DNA of 63,461 bases, from contig JAQVHV010000002.1 of the NCBI GenBank assembly GCA_028696055.1, positions 1 through 63,461 on the forward strand. The letters are read 5' to 3'. This document shows positions 47,704-55,642 of this stretch, piece by piece (positions within the stretch are counted from its first letter, which is position 1; every line of letters starts with the position of its first letter). This DNA is from Sulfurovum sp. GTDB lineage: Bacteria > Campylobacterota > Campylobacteria > Campylobacterales > Sulfurovaceae. Position numbers and translations under genes: made by a program. The notes under the pieces are model-generated. The model saw only the letters and a program-made list of their open reading frames with translations. It was not told the DNA's origin and made no database searches.

Positions 47704-48222
47704 ATGGCAAACGTGGGAATATTTGTAGGAAGCAGCAGCGGTGTGACCCAGGCAGCGGCAGAACAGCTCGAAGCACTTTTTGAGGAAGCCGAACTGATCA
47801 ATATGGAAGAGGATTATGATGATCTTGAGCAATTTGATGCGTTTGATATACTGCTGATCGGTTCATCGACCTGGGGACAGGGGGATCCGCAGCGTGACTG
47901 GGTGGACCCTCTCTATGCGTTGGAAAATGAAGCACCTGACTTCAGCGCTAAAAAGGTTGCTTTCTTTGGAGCGGGTGACCAGGATACCCATGGAGAAGAG
48001 TTTATCAGTGCCCTGGGAAAAATGAAGGATATCTTCAGCAGGCTCGGTGCCGATACGGAGTATGGATACTGGCCTGCCGAGGGGTATACCTATAAATACT
48101 CACGGGCTGAAAAGGATGGAAGGTTCTGCGGTCTGGCGATCGATGATGTCAACCAGGCAGAGCTTACCGAAGAGAGAATTAACAGATGGGCCGAACAGCT
48201 GAAATACGAAATGGGTCTCTAA
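47704..48222 (+). CDS. nifF: Flavodoxin (NifF-type)
   Basis: A 172-residue long-chain flavodoxin. FMN phosphate loop GIFVGSSSGVTQAAAEQL (Ser/Thr-rich), STWGQGDPQRDW loop and FFGAGDQDTHGEEF. TAGGAGG precedes the ATG at 47704; the track start is too far upstream. Likely a donor of electrons to NifH. Confidence 0.92.
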   Translation: MANVGIFVGSSSGVTQAAAEQLEALFEEAELINMEEDYDDLEQFDAFDILLIGSSTWGQGDPQRDWVDPLYALENEAPDFSAKKVAFFGAGDQDTHGEEFISALGKMKDIFSRLGADTEYGYWPAEGYTYKYSRAEKDGRFCGLAIDDVNQAELTEERINRWAEQLKYEMGL

Positions 48223-48287
48223 CAACAAATTTGTCGGAGTTTGTCACCGATAGTACAGGTTCCGTTTGGTTAGCCATGGAGTAAAAA

Positions 48288-48692
48288 ATGCATAGTTTGT
48301 CGAAAGGATTTATGATGGGTAGGTTAAAAGAGTTTCAGACGCTGACCGATGCTGAAGATTATTTTGATTTTTTTGATCTTGAGTATGATGAGAGATTGGT
48401 CTACGTCAAACGTTTTCATATCATGAAAAAATATGGTGAAATGATAGAAAAGGCAAAAGGGCATGATCTGGGCAGTGAGGAGAAGTTGTTGGCGTATTAC
48501 AAATTTGCGCTGATCACTGTCTACAAGAATTTTGAGAACGGCTATGCACCGTCTGCCGCCGAGGTATGGGATACATTCGGAAAACCGAGTGCATGCAGTA
48601 CCTGTTCGACATCAGCCACATGTAATGAAATAGAGGAGGTAAGCCATGGCGTACACGCATGCACAAGCCAAACAGATCTCCGCTTCGACTAA
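48288..48692 (+). CDS. nifW: NifW, nitrogenase-stabilising protein
   Basis: A 134-residue protein. The core LKEFQTLTDAEDYFDFFDLE, VKRFHIMKKYGE and LITVYKNFENG matches NifW. After the core is a Cys-rich tail (ACSTCSTSATC) not usual in NifW. ATG 48288 follows GGAG; ATGs at 48312/48315 are alternatives. It overlaps nifZ by 47 nt. Confidence 0.88.
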   Translation: MHSLSKGFMMGRLKEFQTLTDAEDYFDFFDLEYDERLVYVKRFHIMKKYGEMIEKAKGHDLGSEEKLLAYYKFALITVYKNFENGYAPSAAEVWDTFGKPSACSTCSTSATCNEIEEVSHGVHACTSQTDLRFD

Positions 48693-49044
48693 AGATGAGA
48701 TACTCCCGGTCTTTCATATCGGGCAGAGAGTACGCATCACGAAACCGATAAGAAATGACGGCTCCAACCCTTTTCATGCTCCCGATGCGATATTGGTCCA
48801 GCCCGGCGCGGAAGGATATGTCACGCATATAGGGGACTGGCTGCAGGTGATACGTATCTATGAAGTGCACTTTATCGAGGAGGGGTCTACCTACGGGTGC
48901 CGTGAAGCAGAACTGTTAGCCATCGATGATCTGGACGGATATGATGAAGTAGAGGAAGAACTCAGGTGGCTGAGAGAACACCGTGCGAAAAAAGCCGCCC
49001 AGAAAGCAGCAGGGCAATCTCAAAATAAAGGAAGCGATGACTGA
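48646..49044 (+). CDS. nifZ: NifZ, P-cluster maturation protein
   Basis: A 132-residue protein with the NifZ SH3-like core (FHIGQRVRITKPIRNDGSNP, GYVTHIGDWLQVIRIYEVHF, GCREAELL) and a charged C-terminal helix. NifZ helps the second P-cluster of NifDK to form. Ribosome site GAGG lies in the nifW tail. Confidence 0.93.
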   Translation: MAYTHAQAKQISASTKDEILPVFHIGQRVRITKPIRNDGSNPFHAPDAILVQPGAEGYVTHIGDWLQVIRIYEVHFIEEGSTYGCREAELLAIDDLDGYDEVEEELRWLREHRAKKAAQKAAGQSQNKGSDD

Positions 49045-49117
49045 GTTTTGTGTATTGGCAAGGAGTTTTGTATCTGAAGCAGGTGCAAACCCCATCTATT
49101 TTAAAAGGAGAGAATCA

Positions 49118-49408
49118 ATGACAACAAGAGTGGAGATCATGAATGATTTTTTGGCGATCAATGTGACACCTGGGAAAACGATCCAGGACATTGTGGAGGC
49201 ATCAGGTTCTGCATTGCCGTTTGGGTGCAGAGACGGTGAGTGCGGTACCTGTGTGGTACTGATCGAATCGGGGATGGAGTATCTCAGTGATATGACCGAA
49301 AAGGAAAAAGCAGTGATGCAAACGATCGGTGAAAGCAGCCCCAAAGCACGTCTTGCCTGCCAGATGAAGATCACCAGGCCAAGCGGGCTTGTACGTATCA
49401 AATACTAA
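49118..49408 (+). CDS. [2Fe-2S] ferredoxin, nif-linked
   Basis: A 96-residue plant-type/FdxD-like ferredoxin with CRDGECGTCVV and the distant LACQ Cys. ATG 49118 follows AAAAGGAG; the longer track frame begins inside nifZ. It is a candidate protective or electron-transfer ferredoxin. A terminator follows. Confidence 0.9.
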   Translation: MTTRVEIMNDFLAINVTPGKTIQDIVEASGSALPFGCRDGECGTCVVLIESGMEYLSDMTEKEKAVMQTIGESSPKARLACQMKITRPSGLVRIKY

Positions 49409-49410
49409 TC

Positions 49411-49435
49411 TTTCTCCGGGATTTTCCGGAGAGAA
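49411..49435 (+). terminator. Terminator-like hairpin after the [2Fe-2S] ferredoxin gene
   Basis: TTTCTCCGG-GATTTT-CCGGAGAGAA stem-loop directly after the stop; ends the nifENX-W-Z unit. Confidence 0.7.
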
Positions 49436-49517
49436 GCAGTCATTTTTAAAGAGATTTTTATGATCTTTTTCACGATGACTCTCCTGTTCTTTAAAAAAGA
49501 TTCATTTTTGTGCACTC

Positions 49518-49535
49518 TGGAACAAAATATGTATA
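49518..49535 (+). promoter_or_regulatory. Sigma-54-like site (altered -12) before rpoN
   Basis: TGGAACAAAATATGTATA has the -24 GG and correct spacing with GT in place of GC at -12. It suggests possible autoregulation of rpoN. Confidence 0.4.
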
Positions 49536-49581
49536 GTATTCAATGTAAAATGAGTGATATATTACATACAAGAGGATACCT

Positions 49582-50856
49582 ATGGCAGTCAAACAGGTCT
49601 TTCATCTCAAACAAAAACAGATACCGCGTCTCTCTATGCAGACATGGTTGCCTTTGCTGCAGTGTTCACTTTCGGACCTGGAAAAACATATACAGAATAT
49701 CGCCAATGAAAACCCCTGTCTGGAGGTGACTTCCGGCTTTGAGGTAGCGGAAAGTTCGTCAAGCAGTACGCATCAGGCATATCTCTCCTATCAGAACCGC
49801 GTCTCCAATGCATCAAGCGATGAGATAGAGTGGATGAGTATCTCTACCCAGTCACTCTATGAAAAACTCGATGAGCAGATCGCCGCACCGCTCTTCCCTA
49901 CACCGATCTCTCAGAAGATTGCAAAACAGATCATCTTTTATATCAGTGACGAGGGGTATTTTGAAGGAGATATTGAGGAGATCGCCGTACAGTGTAATGT
50001 ACAGGCAGCCCAGGTCGAGTCGGTCAGACAGCGTTTTGCCTATCTCCAGCCTTACGGGGTGGGGGCAAGGGACTATAAGGAGTCCTTTTTGTTCCAGCTC
50101 AACGAGTTTGACCTGGATGATGATATGAGTCTGCTGCTCAGTGCGATGATCATACGGTTCGAATCCCTGGAAAAGTTTATCAGCCATCCAAGATTTTCCG
50201 AAGCAAAAGAGGTACTAAAGCGTCTGAAAAACCCTCCGGCGATCAGATATATGGCAAGCGAACCGCCTATCCTGCCAGATCTTTTTGTCTATTTTGACGA
50301 AGATGGGCTGACGATAAAAATGAACCATGCATTCTATCCGGATCTCAAAGTGACACAGATCGACAAATATGAGAACTTTGCAAAGCAGAAGTTCAAAGAG
50401 GCAAGGGAACTGGTCAATCTTTTGGATCTGAGAAAAAGTACGCTCTATAATATTACCCTCGTACTGATAGAGAAGCAGTATCCGTTTTTTATGGGAGGAT
50501 CGTTGAAGCCTTTGAAGCTCCAGGATGTTGCCGAGGAGCTTGGATTTAATGAATCGACCATCTCCCGTGCGATAAGCGGAAAGTATCTGGAGACTGAGCA
50601 GGGTATTTTCTCTTTCAAGGAGTTCTTCTCCCATGCGATCGGCAATGTGTCCACGGCCGAGCTCAAAGCATTTATCCAAAGGTTGGTTCAGAGTGAGGAT
50701 AAAAACAAGCCTTACAGCGACAAGGCGATCCATGAGATGCTTGAGGCACGTTTCGGCATCCGGATGGTACGAAGATCTATCGCCAAGTACCGGCAGGAGC
50801 TGGATATCCCTTCCTTCAAGGAGAGGAAGTTCCTTTATCAGCTTGAGATGCTGTAA
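49582..50856 (+). CDS. rpoN: RNA polymerase sigma-54 factor
   Basis: A 424-residue protein. Region I begins LKQKQIPRLSMQTWLPLLQC; the core-binding domain follows (~90-240). The DNA-binding HTH is VAEELGFNESTISRAISGKY, and the RpoN box appears as VRRSIAKYRQ (usual ARRTVAKYRE). It is shorter than the ~480-residue enterobacterial form because region II is small, as in other Campylobacterota. Carrying rpoN inside the nif island is notable. Confidence 0.95.
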   Translation: MAVKQVFHLKQKQIPRLSMQTWLPLLQCSLSDLEKHIQNIANENPCLEVTSGFEVAESSSSSTHQAYLSYQNRVSNASSDEIEWMSISTQSLYEKLDEQIAAPLFPTPISQKIAKQIIFYISDEGYFEGDIEEIAVQCNVQAAQVESVRQRFAYLQPYGVGARDYKESFLFQLNEFDLDDDMSLLLSAMIIRFESLEKFISHPRFSEAKEVLKRLKNPPAIRYMASEPPILPDLFVYFDEDGLTIKMNHAFYPDLKVTQIDKYENFAKQKFKEARELVNLLDLRKSTLYNITLVLIEKQYPFFMGGSLKPLKLQDVAEELGFNESTISRAISGKYLETEQGIFSFKEFFSHAIGNVSTAELKAFIQRLVQSEDKNKPYSDKAIHEMLEARFGIRMVRRSIAKYRQELDIPSFKERKFLYQLEML

Positions 50857-50873
50857 TCGCTTTCGACTCCGGC

Positions 50874-51260
50874 TTAACTCGCCGGTGTGTCTTCAGCGGT
50901 AAAGCTCGCTGTAATACGGGAAACAGCCTTCCCGACAACGGAGTGTGAGAGCGCATCTTCGTTGGTCTCTCCTGTACGGATACGCTCTACTTCCATGACC
51001 GGTGTGACCCACATTTTCCCGGAACCTTTTTCCGAGTTTCTGGCATTGTCCCGTATCGCTTCTTTTGCAACCTCTTTGAAGTGATCATTGGATACGACAA
51101 TATCGATCCTGATATGCTCCTCTATCTCTTTCATCGTATCAATGAATTTCCCTTTTCCTTTGACCTTGCTCAACGTAACCCCTTCTATCTCTGAGGCTTT
51201 GAGGTCTTCGAGTATATCTTTGACGCATTCCGCGTTGATAATAGCAGTGATTAAATACAT
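50874..51260 (-). CDS. PII-family nitrogen regulator with shortened T-loop
   Basis: A 128-residue protein. The PII C-terminal signature GKMWVTPVMEVERIRTGE is intact, as is TLSKVKGKGKF at the start of the T-loop. The loop itself is about nine residues shorter than in GlnB/GlnK and lacks the uridylylated Tyr context (RGAEY). It is convergent with rpoN and has a good sigma-54-type promoter, so it belongs to the nif regulon. It probably binds 2-oxoglutarate/ATP but would signal differently. Confidence 0.85.
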   Translation of the reverse strand: MYLITAIINAECVKDILEDLKASEIEGVTLSKVKGKGKFIDTMKEIEEHIRIDIVVSNDHFKEVAKEAIRDNARNSEKGSGKMWVTPVMEVERIRTGETNEDALSHSVVGKAVSRITASFTAEDTPAS

Positions 51261-51292
51261 TTTTCTTCCTTTTGTTTGATGTATCTCTCCCT

Positions 51293-51310
51293 ATGCAAAA
51301 ACTGTTCCTG
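51293..51310 (-). promoter_or_regulatory. Sigma-54-type promoter for the PII gene
   Basis: The minus strand reads TCAGGAACAGTTTTTGCATA (GG-N10-GC), about 35 bp upstream of the ATG. Confidence 0.8.
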
Positions 51311-51455
51311 AAATGATATCTGGAACAAAATCCATAACAATTTTGTAGCTACAGCGTCAATCAGACAATTTTGTATGGATCAAAGCGGTGCAGTGAGGAT
51401 CATGGTAGAACAGAATTTGCATGAGCATTACAAAATGAATATAAAGGAATCTGTC

Positions 51456-52427
51456 ATGGCTAGAAATGATCTTATCGGAGGTGCTCTGTGGGAGGAGTAT
51501 TCCCAGGAGGTACAAAGGAGAATGGATAACCCCTCAAATATGGGAGAGATCACGCAGGAAGAGGCCGGAGAAAACAGGCTGGTAATAGCGGATTTCGGTG
51601 CAGAGAGCTGCGGTGATGCGGTCAGGCTTTACTGGCTGATCGATCCGAAAGATGACAGGATCATCCGGAGCAAGTTCAAGAGTTTCGGCTGCGGTACAGC
51701 GATCGCGAGTTCGGATATGATGGCGGAACTTTGTATGGGGAAAACCGTTGACGAAGCAGTCAGGATCACAAATATCGATGTGGAGAAAGCGCTTCGGGAT
51801 ACACCTGATATCCCTGCAGTACCGGGGCAGAAGATGCACTGCTCGGTGATGGCGTATGATGTGATCAAAAAAGCCGCATCTCTCTATAAAAATGTGGATA
51901 TGGAGAGTTTTGAAGAGGAGTTTATCCTGTGTGAATGTGCACGAGTCACCCAGGAGACGATACAGGAAGTGATCCGACTTAACAGGCTTTCCACCATCGA
52001 AGAGATCATCCACTATACCAAAGCGGGTGCGTTCTGCAAGTCCTGTGTCAAACCCGGAGGACATGAAGCAAAAGATCTCTATCTGGCGGATCTTCTGGCT
52101 GTACTGCTTGAAGAGCGGGAAGCGCAGGAGAGGTCACGCAAGATCATTGAAGCGAAGGGTGACGGATCGTTTGAATCGATGGGGCTTGTGCAGAAGATCA
52201 AATCCGTCGAATCTATCCTAGAAGAGTATATCCGGCCTACGCTCAAAGCAGACGGCGGTGATGTCGAGCTTGTGGATATCAAAGAGGCGGATGAGGTGTT
52301 TGAAGTATTGATCAAGTATCGTGGAGAATGCATGAGCTGTTCGATGAATACCACTACAACACTTGCGGGGATCGAAGATATGCTCAGGTTCAAACTCAAA
52401 GCACCGCTGAAAGTGATCGTGGTCTGA
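51456..52427 (+). CDS. nifU: NifU Fe-S scaffold
   Basis: A 323-residue three-domain NifU. IscU-like N-domain with cluster Cys (FGCGTAIASSD and KMHCSVMA), middle [2Fe-2S] BFD-like domain (CECARVTQETI, GAFCKSCVKPGG) and C-terminal Nfu-like domain (GECMSCSMNTTT). ATG 51456 chosen (MARNDLIGGALWEEY); the track start extends into upstream sequence. It overlaps the next gene by 1 nt. Confidence 0.95.
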   Translation: MARNDLIGGALWEEYSQEVQRRMDNPSNMGEITQEEAGENRLVIADFGAESCGDAVRLYWLIDPKDDRIIRSKFKSFGCGTAIASSDMMAELCMGKTVDEAVRITNIDVEKALRDTPDIPAVPGQKMHCSVMAYDVIKKAASLYKNVDMESFEEEFILCECARVTQETIQEVIRLNRLSTIEEIIHYTKAGAFCKSCVKPGGHEAKDLYLADLLAVLLEEREAQERSRKIIEAKGDGSFESMGLVQKIKSVESILEEYIRPTLKADGGDVELVDIKEADEVFEVLIKYRGECMSCSMNTTTTLAGIEDMLRFKLKAPLKVIVV

Positions 52428-53548
52428 TGGCGTATGCAACCAAAGAGGGGACCTTCTCCTATCTAAAGAAGTTCCCAAAATACAGCAGAGATTTCTTCCG
52501 CTTTACCGGAGAGTATTTCGTCTCTTCACTGGGGCTTGGTACTTTCCGCAAAGAACCCTACAGAGAAGAGAACTATGTGATCAGCTACAAAGATTCGGTA
52601 AAAACCGCCATAGGAAACGGGATCAACGTGATCGATACTGCGATAAACTACCGCTATCAGGTAAGCGAAGAGGAGATCGGCGAAGCACTCCGGGAGATGT
52701 TTGCTGAGGGGAAAGTCAAGAGAGAAGCTCTGGTCATTGCCTCAAAAGCGGGATTCATCCCCCTTGAGTTTCCTTTCCCGGAAAACCCTTATGCATGGAT
52801 CGAAGCGCATATTGTGGATAAAGGATTGGCTGCAAAAGAGGAGGTGGTGATCGACCAGCACTGTATGAGCCCGGAGTTTCTGCGGTGGAGTGCAGAGAAG
52901 TCACTGGAAAACCTCAGGCTGGATACTCTGGATATCCTCTACCTGCATAACCCCGAAACGCAGTTGGGCTATGTCGAGAGGGAGGTAGTACTCTCGCGTA
53001 TCAGGGAGGCATTTAAGGTATTTGAATCACTGGTGCAGGAAGGGAAGATACGGTCATACGGGATCGCATCATGGAATGCCTTTTTGTACGAGGAGGGACA
53101 TACCGAGTACCTGAGCCTTGCCGAGATCGTCAAGATCGCGCAGGAAGTGGGCGGTCCTTCCCATCATTTCAGGTATCTGCAGGTACCTTTCAATCTGGCG
53201 AAGCCTCATGCCTGCAGCTACACCAACCAAAAAGGGCCGGATGGGAAGTACTATACTTTGATGCAGGCAGTACACGGGTACGGGCTTGGGTTGTTCGCCT
53301 CCTCTTCGCTGCTGCAGATGCATCTTTTTAAAGGAAAGTTCAGCGATGAAGTATGTGAGACTTTGAATACGGCAAATGTGACTGATGTCGCTACGGCCTT
53401 GCAGTTCGCAAGATCAGGCAAGGTCCTCAGTGCACTTTTCGGTTCGATCGAACCGCAGCATATCAAAGAGAATCTTATGCTTGCCTACCTGAACGAGGCA
53501 AAATCCGCTCAGATAGAGCGTCTGTTTGGAGTCAAAGATGTTATATGA
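52427..53548 (+). CDS. Aldo/keto reductase coupled to nifU
   Basis: A 373-residue TIM-barrel reductase: GLGTFRKEPYR, INVIDTAINYRYQVSEEEIG with catalytic Asp/Tyr, VIASKAGF with Lys and DILYLHNPE with His. The start (ATG 52427) overlaps the nifU stop, so the gene is co-translated with nifU. It also overlaps the following flavoprotein gene by 11 nt. The substrate is unknown; this is not a standard nif gene. Confidence 0.87.
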   Translation: MAYATKEGTFSYLKKFPKYSRDFFRFTGEYFVSSLGLGTFRKEPYREENYVISYKDSVKTAIGNGINVIDTAINYRYQVSEEEIGEALREMFAEGKVKREALVIASKAGFIPLEFPFPENPYAWIEAHIVDKGLAAKEEVVIDQHCMSPEFLRWSAEKSLENLRLDTLDILYLHNPETQLGYVEREVVLSRIREAFKVFESLVQEGKIRSYGIASWNAFLYEEGHTEYLSLAEIVKIAQEVGGPSHHFRYLQVPFNLAKPHACSYTNQKGPDGKYYTLMQAVHGYGLGLFASSSLLQMHLFKGKFSDEVCETLNTANVTDVATALQFARSGKVLSALFGSIEPQHIKENLMLAYLNEAKSAQIERLFGVKDVI

Positions 53549-55202
53549 TGTAGTCGTGGTCGGCAGTGGTATATCCGGCCTATATGCCGCACTCTATGCC
53601 AAAAGAAGCGGAGCGAAAGTGGCTGTAGTGACCAAAGCAAATCCCATGCGTTCCAACTCCGCAGTGGCATCAGGCGGTATCAATGCGGTGATCAATCCGG
53701 GCGAATATGACTCTTACCTGAAACATGCGGGCGATACGATCGCAGGTGCGGATGGAATGGTGCATGAACAGAATATCAAAAAAATGTGCGAGGCGGCTCC
53801 CCATATCGTGCAGGAGCTTGCGGCGATGGGTGTCGGATTTGATACCAGAGAGGATGAGACGATCGCACAGCGTCCTTTTGGCGGAGGCAGTGCGGTACGC
53901 ACCTGCTATATCGCAGACAGGACCGGTTCTGCGATCGTGATGTCTCTGTTGCACCAGTGCCGCAAGGCAGGGATCATACTGCTGACAAACTATCAACTCC
54001 TGAATATCATCAAGTATGAAAAAAGACTGGCGGGTATCAGTGTATTGCGCCGGTCCGATTCTCAGGTCATTGCTTTGGCCTGTAAGTCACTGGTGCTTGC
54101 AGGGGGCGGATATGCCGGGGTCTACAGAGGGCACTCCACCAATGCCCAGGAGAGTTCAGGCGATGTGATCGCTGCGGCATTCCGGGCAGATATCCTGCTT
54201 TCAAATATGGAGTTTGTACAGTTCCATCCCACCACGCTTAAAACCAACGGTGCCTTGATCAGTGAAGCGGCAAGAGGAGAAGGGGCATACCTGGTGGATG
54301 AACGGGGTGAGAGGTTTACCGGCGAGCTCCAGACCAGGGACAAACTTTCCCGTGAGATCATCGGGCATATGAAAAAGGGGCATAAAGTCTTTCTGGACTT
54401 CAGGCATCTCGGAGAGGAAGTGATCGACAGGAAACTGCCCTCGGCAAGAAAGATGGCGCTCAATGCTGCGGGTATAGATATCACAAAGGAGCTTCTTGAG
54501 ATCACCCCCTCAGCACACTATACGATAGGCGGGATATGGACCAGGCCGGATACGTCTACGACAATGGATGGTGTATTTGCATCTGGGGAGTGTGCGGTGA
54601 CGGGTGTCCATGGGGCGAACCGCTTGGGCGGCAATTCGCTTTTGGAGGGAGCCTATTTCGGCAGAATAGCAGGGTATGAAGCGGCAAAAGCAGCCTATAA
54701 AAAAGATTATCTTCCTATAGACTACTCTGAAGTGGAAAAAGATATGAACCGTGTTGCACTTATCATGGAGGGAGAAAACAGGTTTAATATTAATGCGATG
54801 AGAATAAGTCTTGGAGAGATGCTGTTTAGAAATGCGGGGCCGTTCCGCTCGGAAGAGACGCTGGGAGATGCGATCTCTTATGTGACCTACCTCAGAGGCA
54901 AGCGTTACGGTCTTAACTGTATCAATAAAGAAAAAGAGAACAATGTAGAGCTCTCTTCGATACTGGAGTTCCACAATGCGCTTTTCATTGCAGAAGCGAT
55001 AGCAAACAGTGCCTACCGACGAAAAGAGAGCAGGGGAGTACACTACAGAAGTGACTATCCAGCTCAGGATAACAAGCATTTTAACGTTGCATCTTATGTG
55101 CGTAAAATGGGAAAAGAGTTTATGGTTATCACCTTTGAAAACGCAGTTAAGATCGATATATGGCACGCGATCAAAAAAATTTTAATCACACTGAAAGGAT
55201 GA
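53538..55202 (+). CDS. FAD-dependent oxidoreductase, SdhA/FrdA/L-aspartate oxidase family
   Basis: A 554-residue flavoprotein: N-terminal FAD loop VVVGSGISGLYAALYAKRSG, SNSAVASGGINAV, active-site-like FVQFHPTTL, ARGEGAYLVD and HYTIGGI, and HGANRLGGNSLLEG. No FrdB-like partner is next to it, so it may be an L-aspartate oxidase-type or stand-alone enzyme. Sandwiched between nifU-AKR and nifT, so likely expressed during N2 fixation. ATG 53538 chosen over TTG 53526. Confidence 0.85.
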   Translation: MLYDVVVVGSGISGLYAALYAKRSGAKVAVVTKANPMRSNSAVASGGINAVINPGEYDSYLKHAGDTIAGADGMVHEQNIKKMCEAAPHIVQELAAMGVGFDTREDETIAQRPFGGGSAVRTCYIADRTGSAIVMSLLHQCRKAGIILLTNYQLLNIIKYEKRLAGISVLRRSDSQVIALACKSLVLAGGGYAGVYRGHSTNAQESSGDVIAAAFRADILLSNMEFVQFHPTTLKTNGALISEAARGEGAYLVDERGERFTGELQTRDKLSREIIGHMKKGHKVFLDFRHLGEEVIDRKLPSARKMALNAAGIDITKELLEITPSAHYTIGGIWTRPDTSTTMDGVFASGECAVTGVHGANRLGGNSLLEGAYFGRIAGYEAAKAAYKKDYLPIDYSEVEKDMNRVALIMEGENRFNINAMRISLGEMLFRNAGPFRSEETLGDAISYVTYLRGKRYGLNCINKEKENNVELSSILEFHNALFIAEAIANSAYRRKESRGVHYRSDYPAQDNKHFNVASYVRKMGKEFMVITFENAVKIDIWHAIKKILITLKG

Positions 55203-55205
55203 ACA

Positions 55206-55427
55206 ATGGCAAAAGTAATGTTAAGAGAAAATGATGAAGGGAAGGTGCTCTTTTATGTGGCAAAAAAGGATATGGAGGAGATCATAGCGTCACTGGAGTT
55301 TGACAGTGACGAAAAGTGGGGCGGAAATATCACCCTGACCAACGGAGATGTATGGTTTATCTCACCGGGTCCAAAAAATCTTCCGGACGAGGTGAATGCA
55401 AAGATGATCAGCAGAGGGGATGATTGA
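55206..55427 (+). CDS. nifT: NifT/FixU
   Basis: A 73-residue protein: KVMLRENDEGKVLFYVAKKD and LEFDSDEKWGGNITLTNGD match NifT. It lies 3 nt after the flavoprotein gene. Role unknown in all species. The gap 55428-55642 shows no gene. Confidence 0.93.
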   Translation: MAKVMLRENDEGKVLFYVAKKDMEEIIASLEFDSDEKWGGNITLTNGDVWFISPGPKNLPDEVNAKMISRGDD

Positions 55428-55642
55428 TCCTCTCCCCTCCCTCTCAGAACAATATACCTCTCTCTTTTTTTCTGCACCCATGAATCAAAAACCGTAATAG
55501 AGCGAAGAAGGCAGATAGTAGTAGACCAGACACGAGGCCAATGTAGTATTGCAGAGTTTTAGCTGTGATTTATTTGAAGCAAAACAGTACATTGTATAGT
55601 TCTCCTTTCATATGATTTTACTCTTTTGATGCAATTTTTATT

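Noticed and set aside
51310-51455. Sigma-54 site before nifU (TGGAACAAAATCC)
   Set aside because: The -12 GC is missing; other GG/GC pairs in the gap have 11 or 13 nt spacing.
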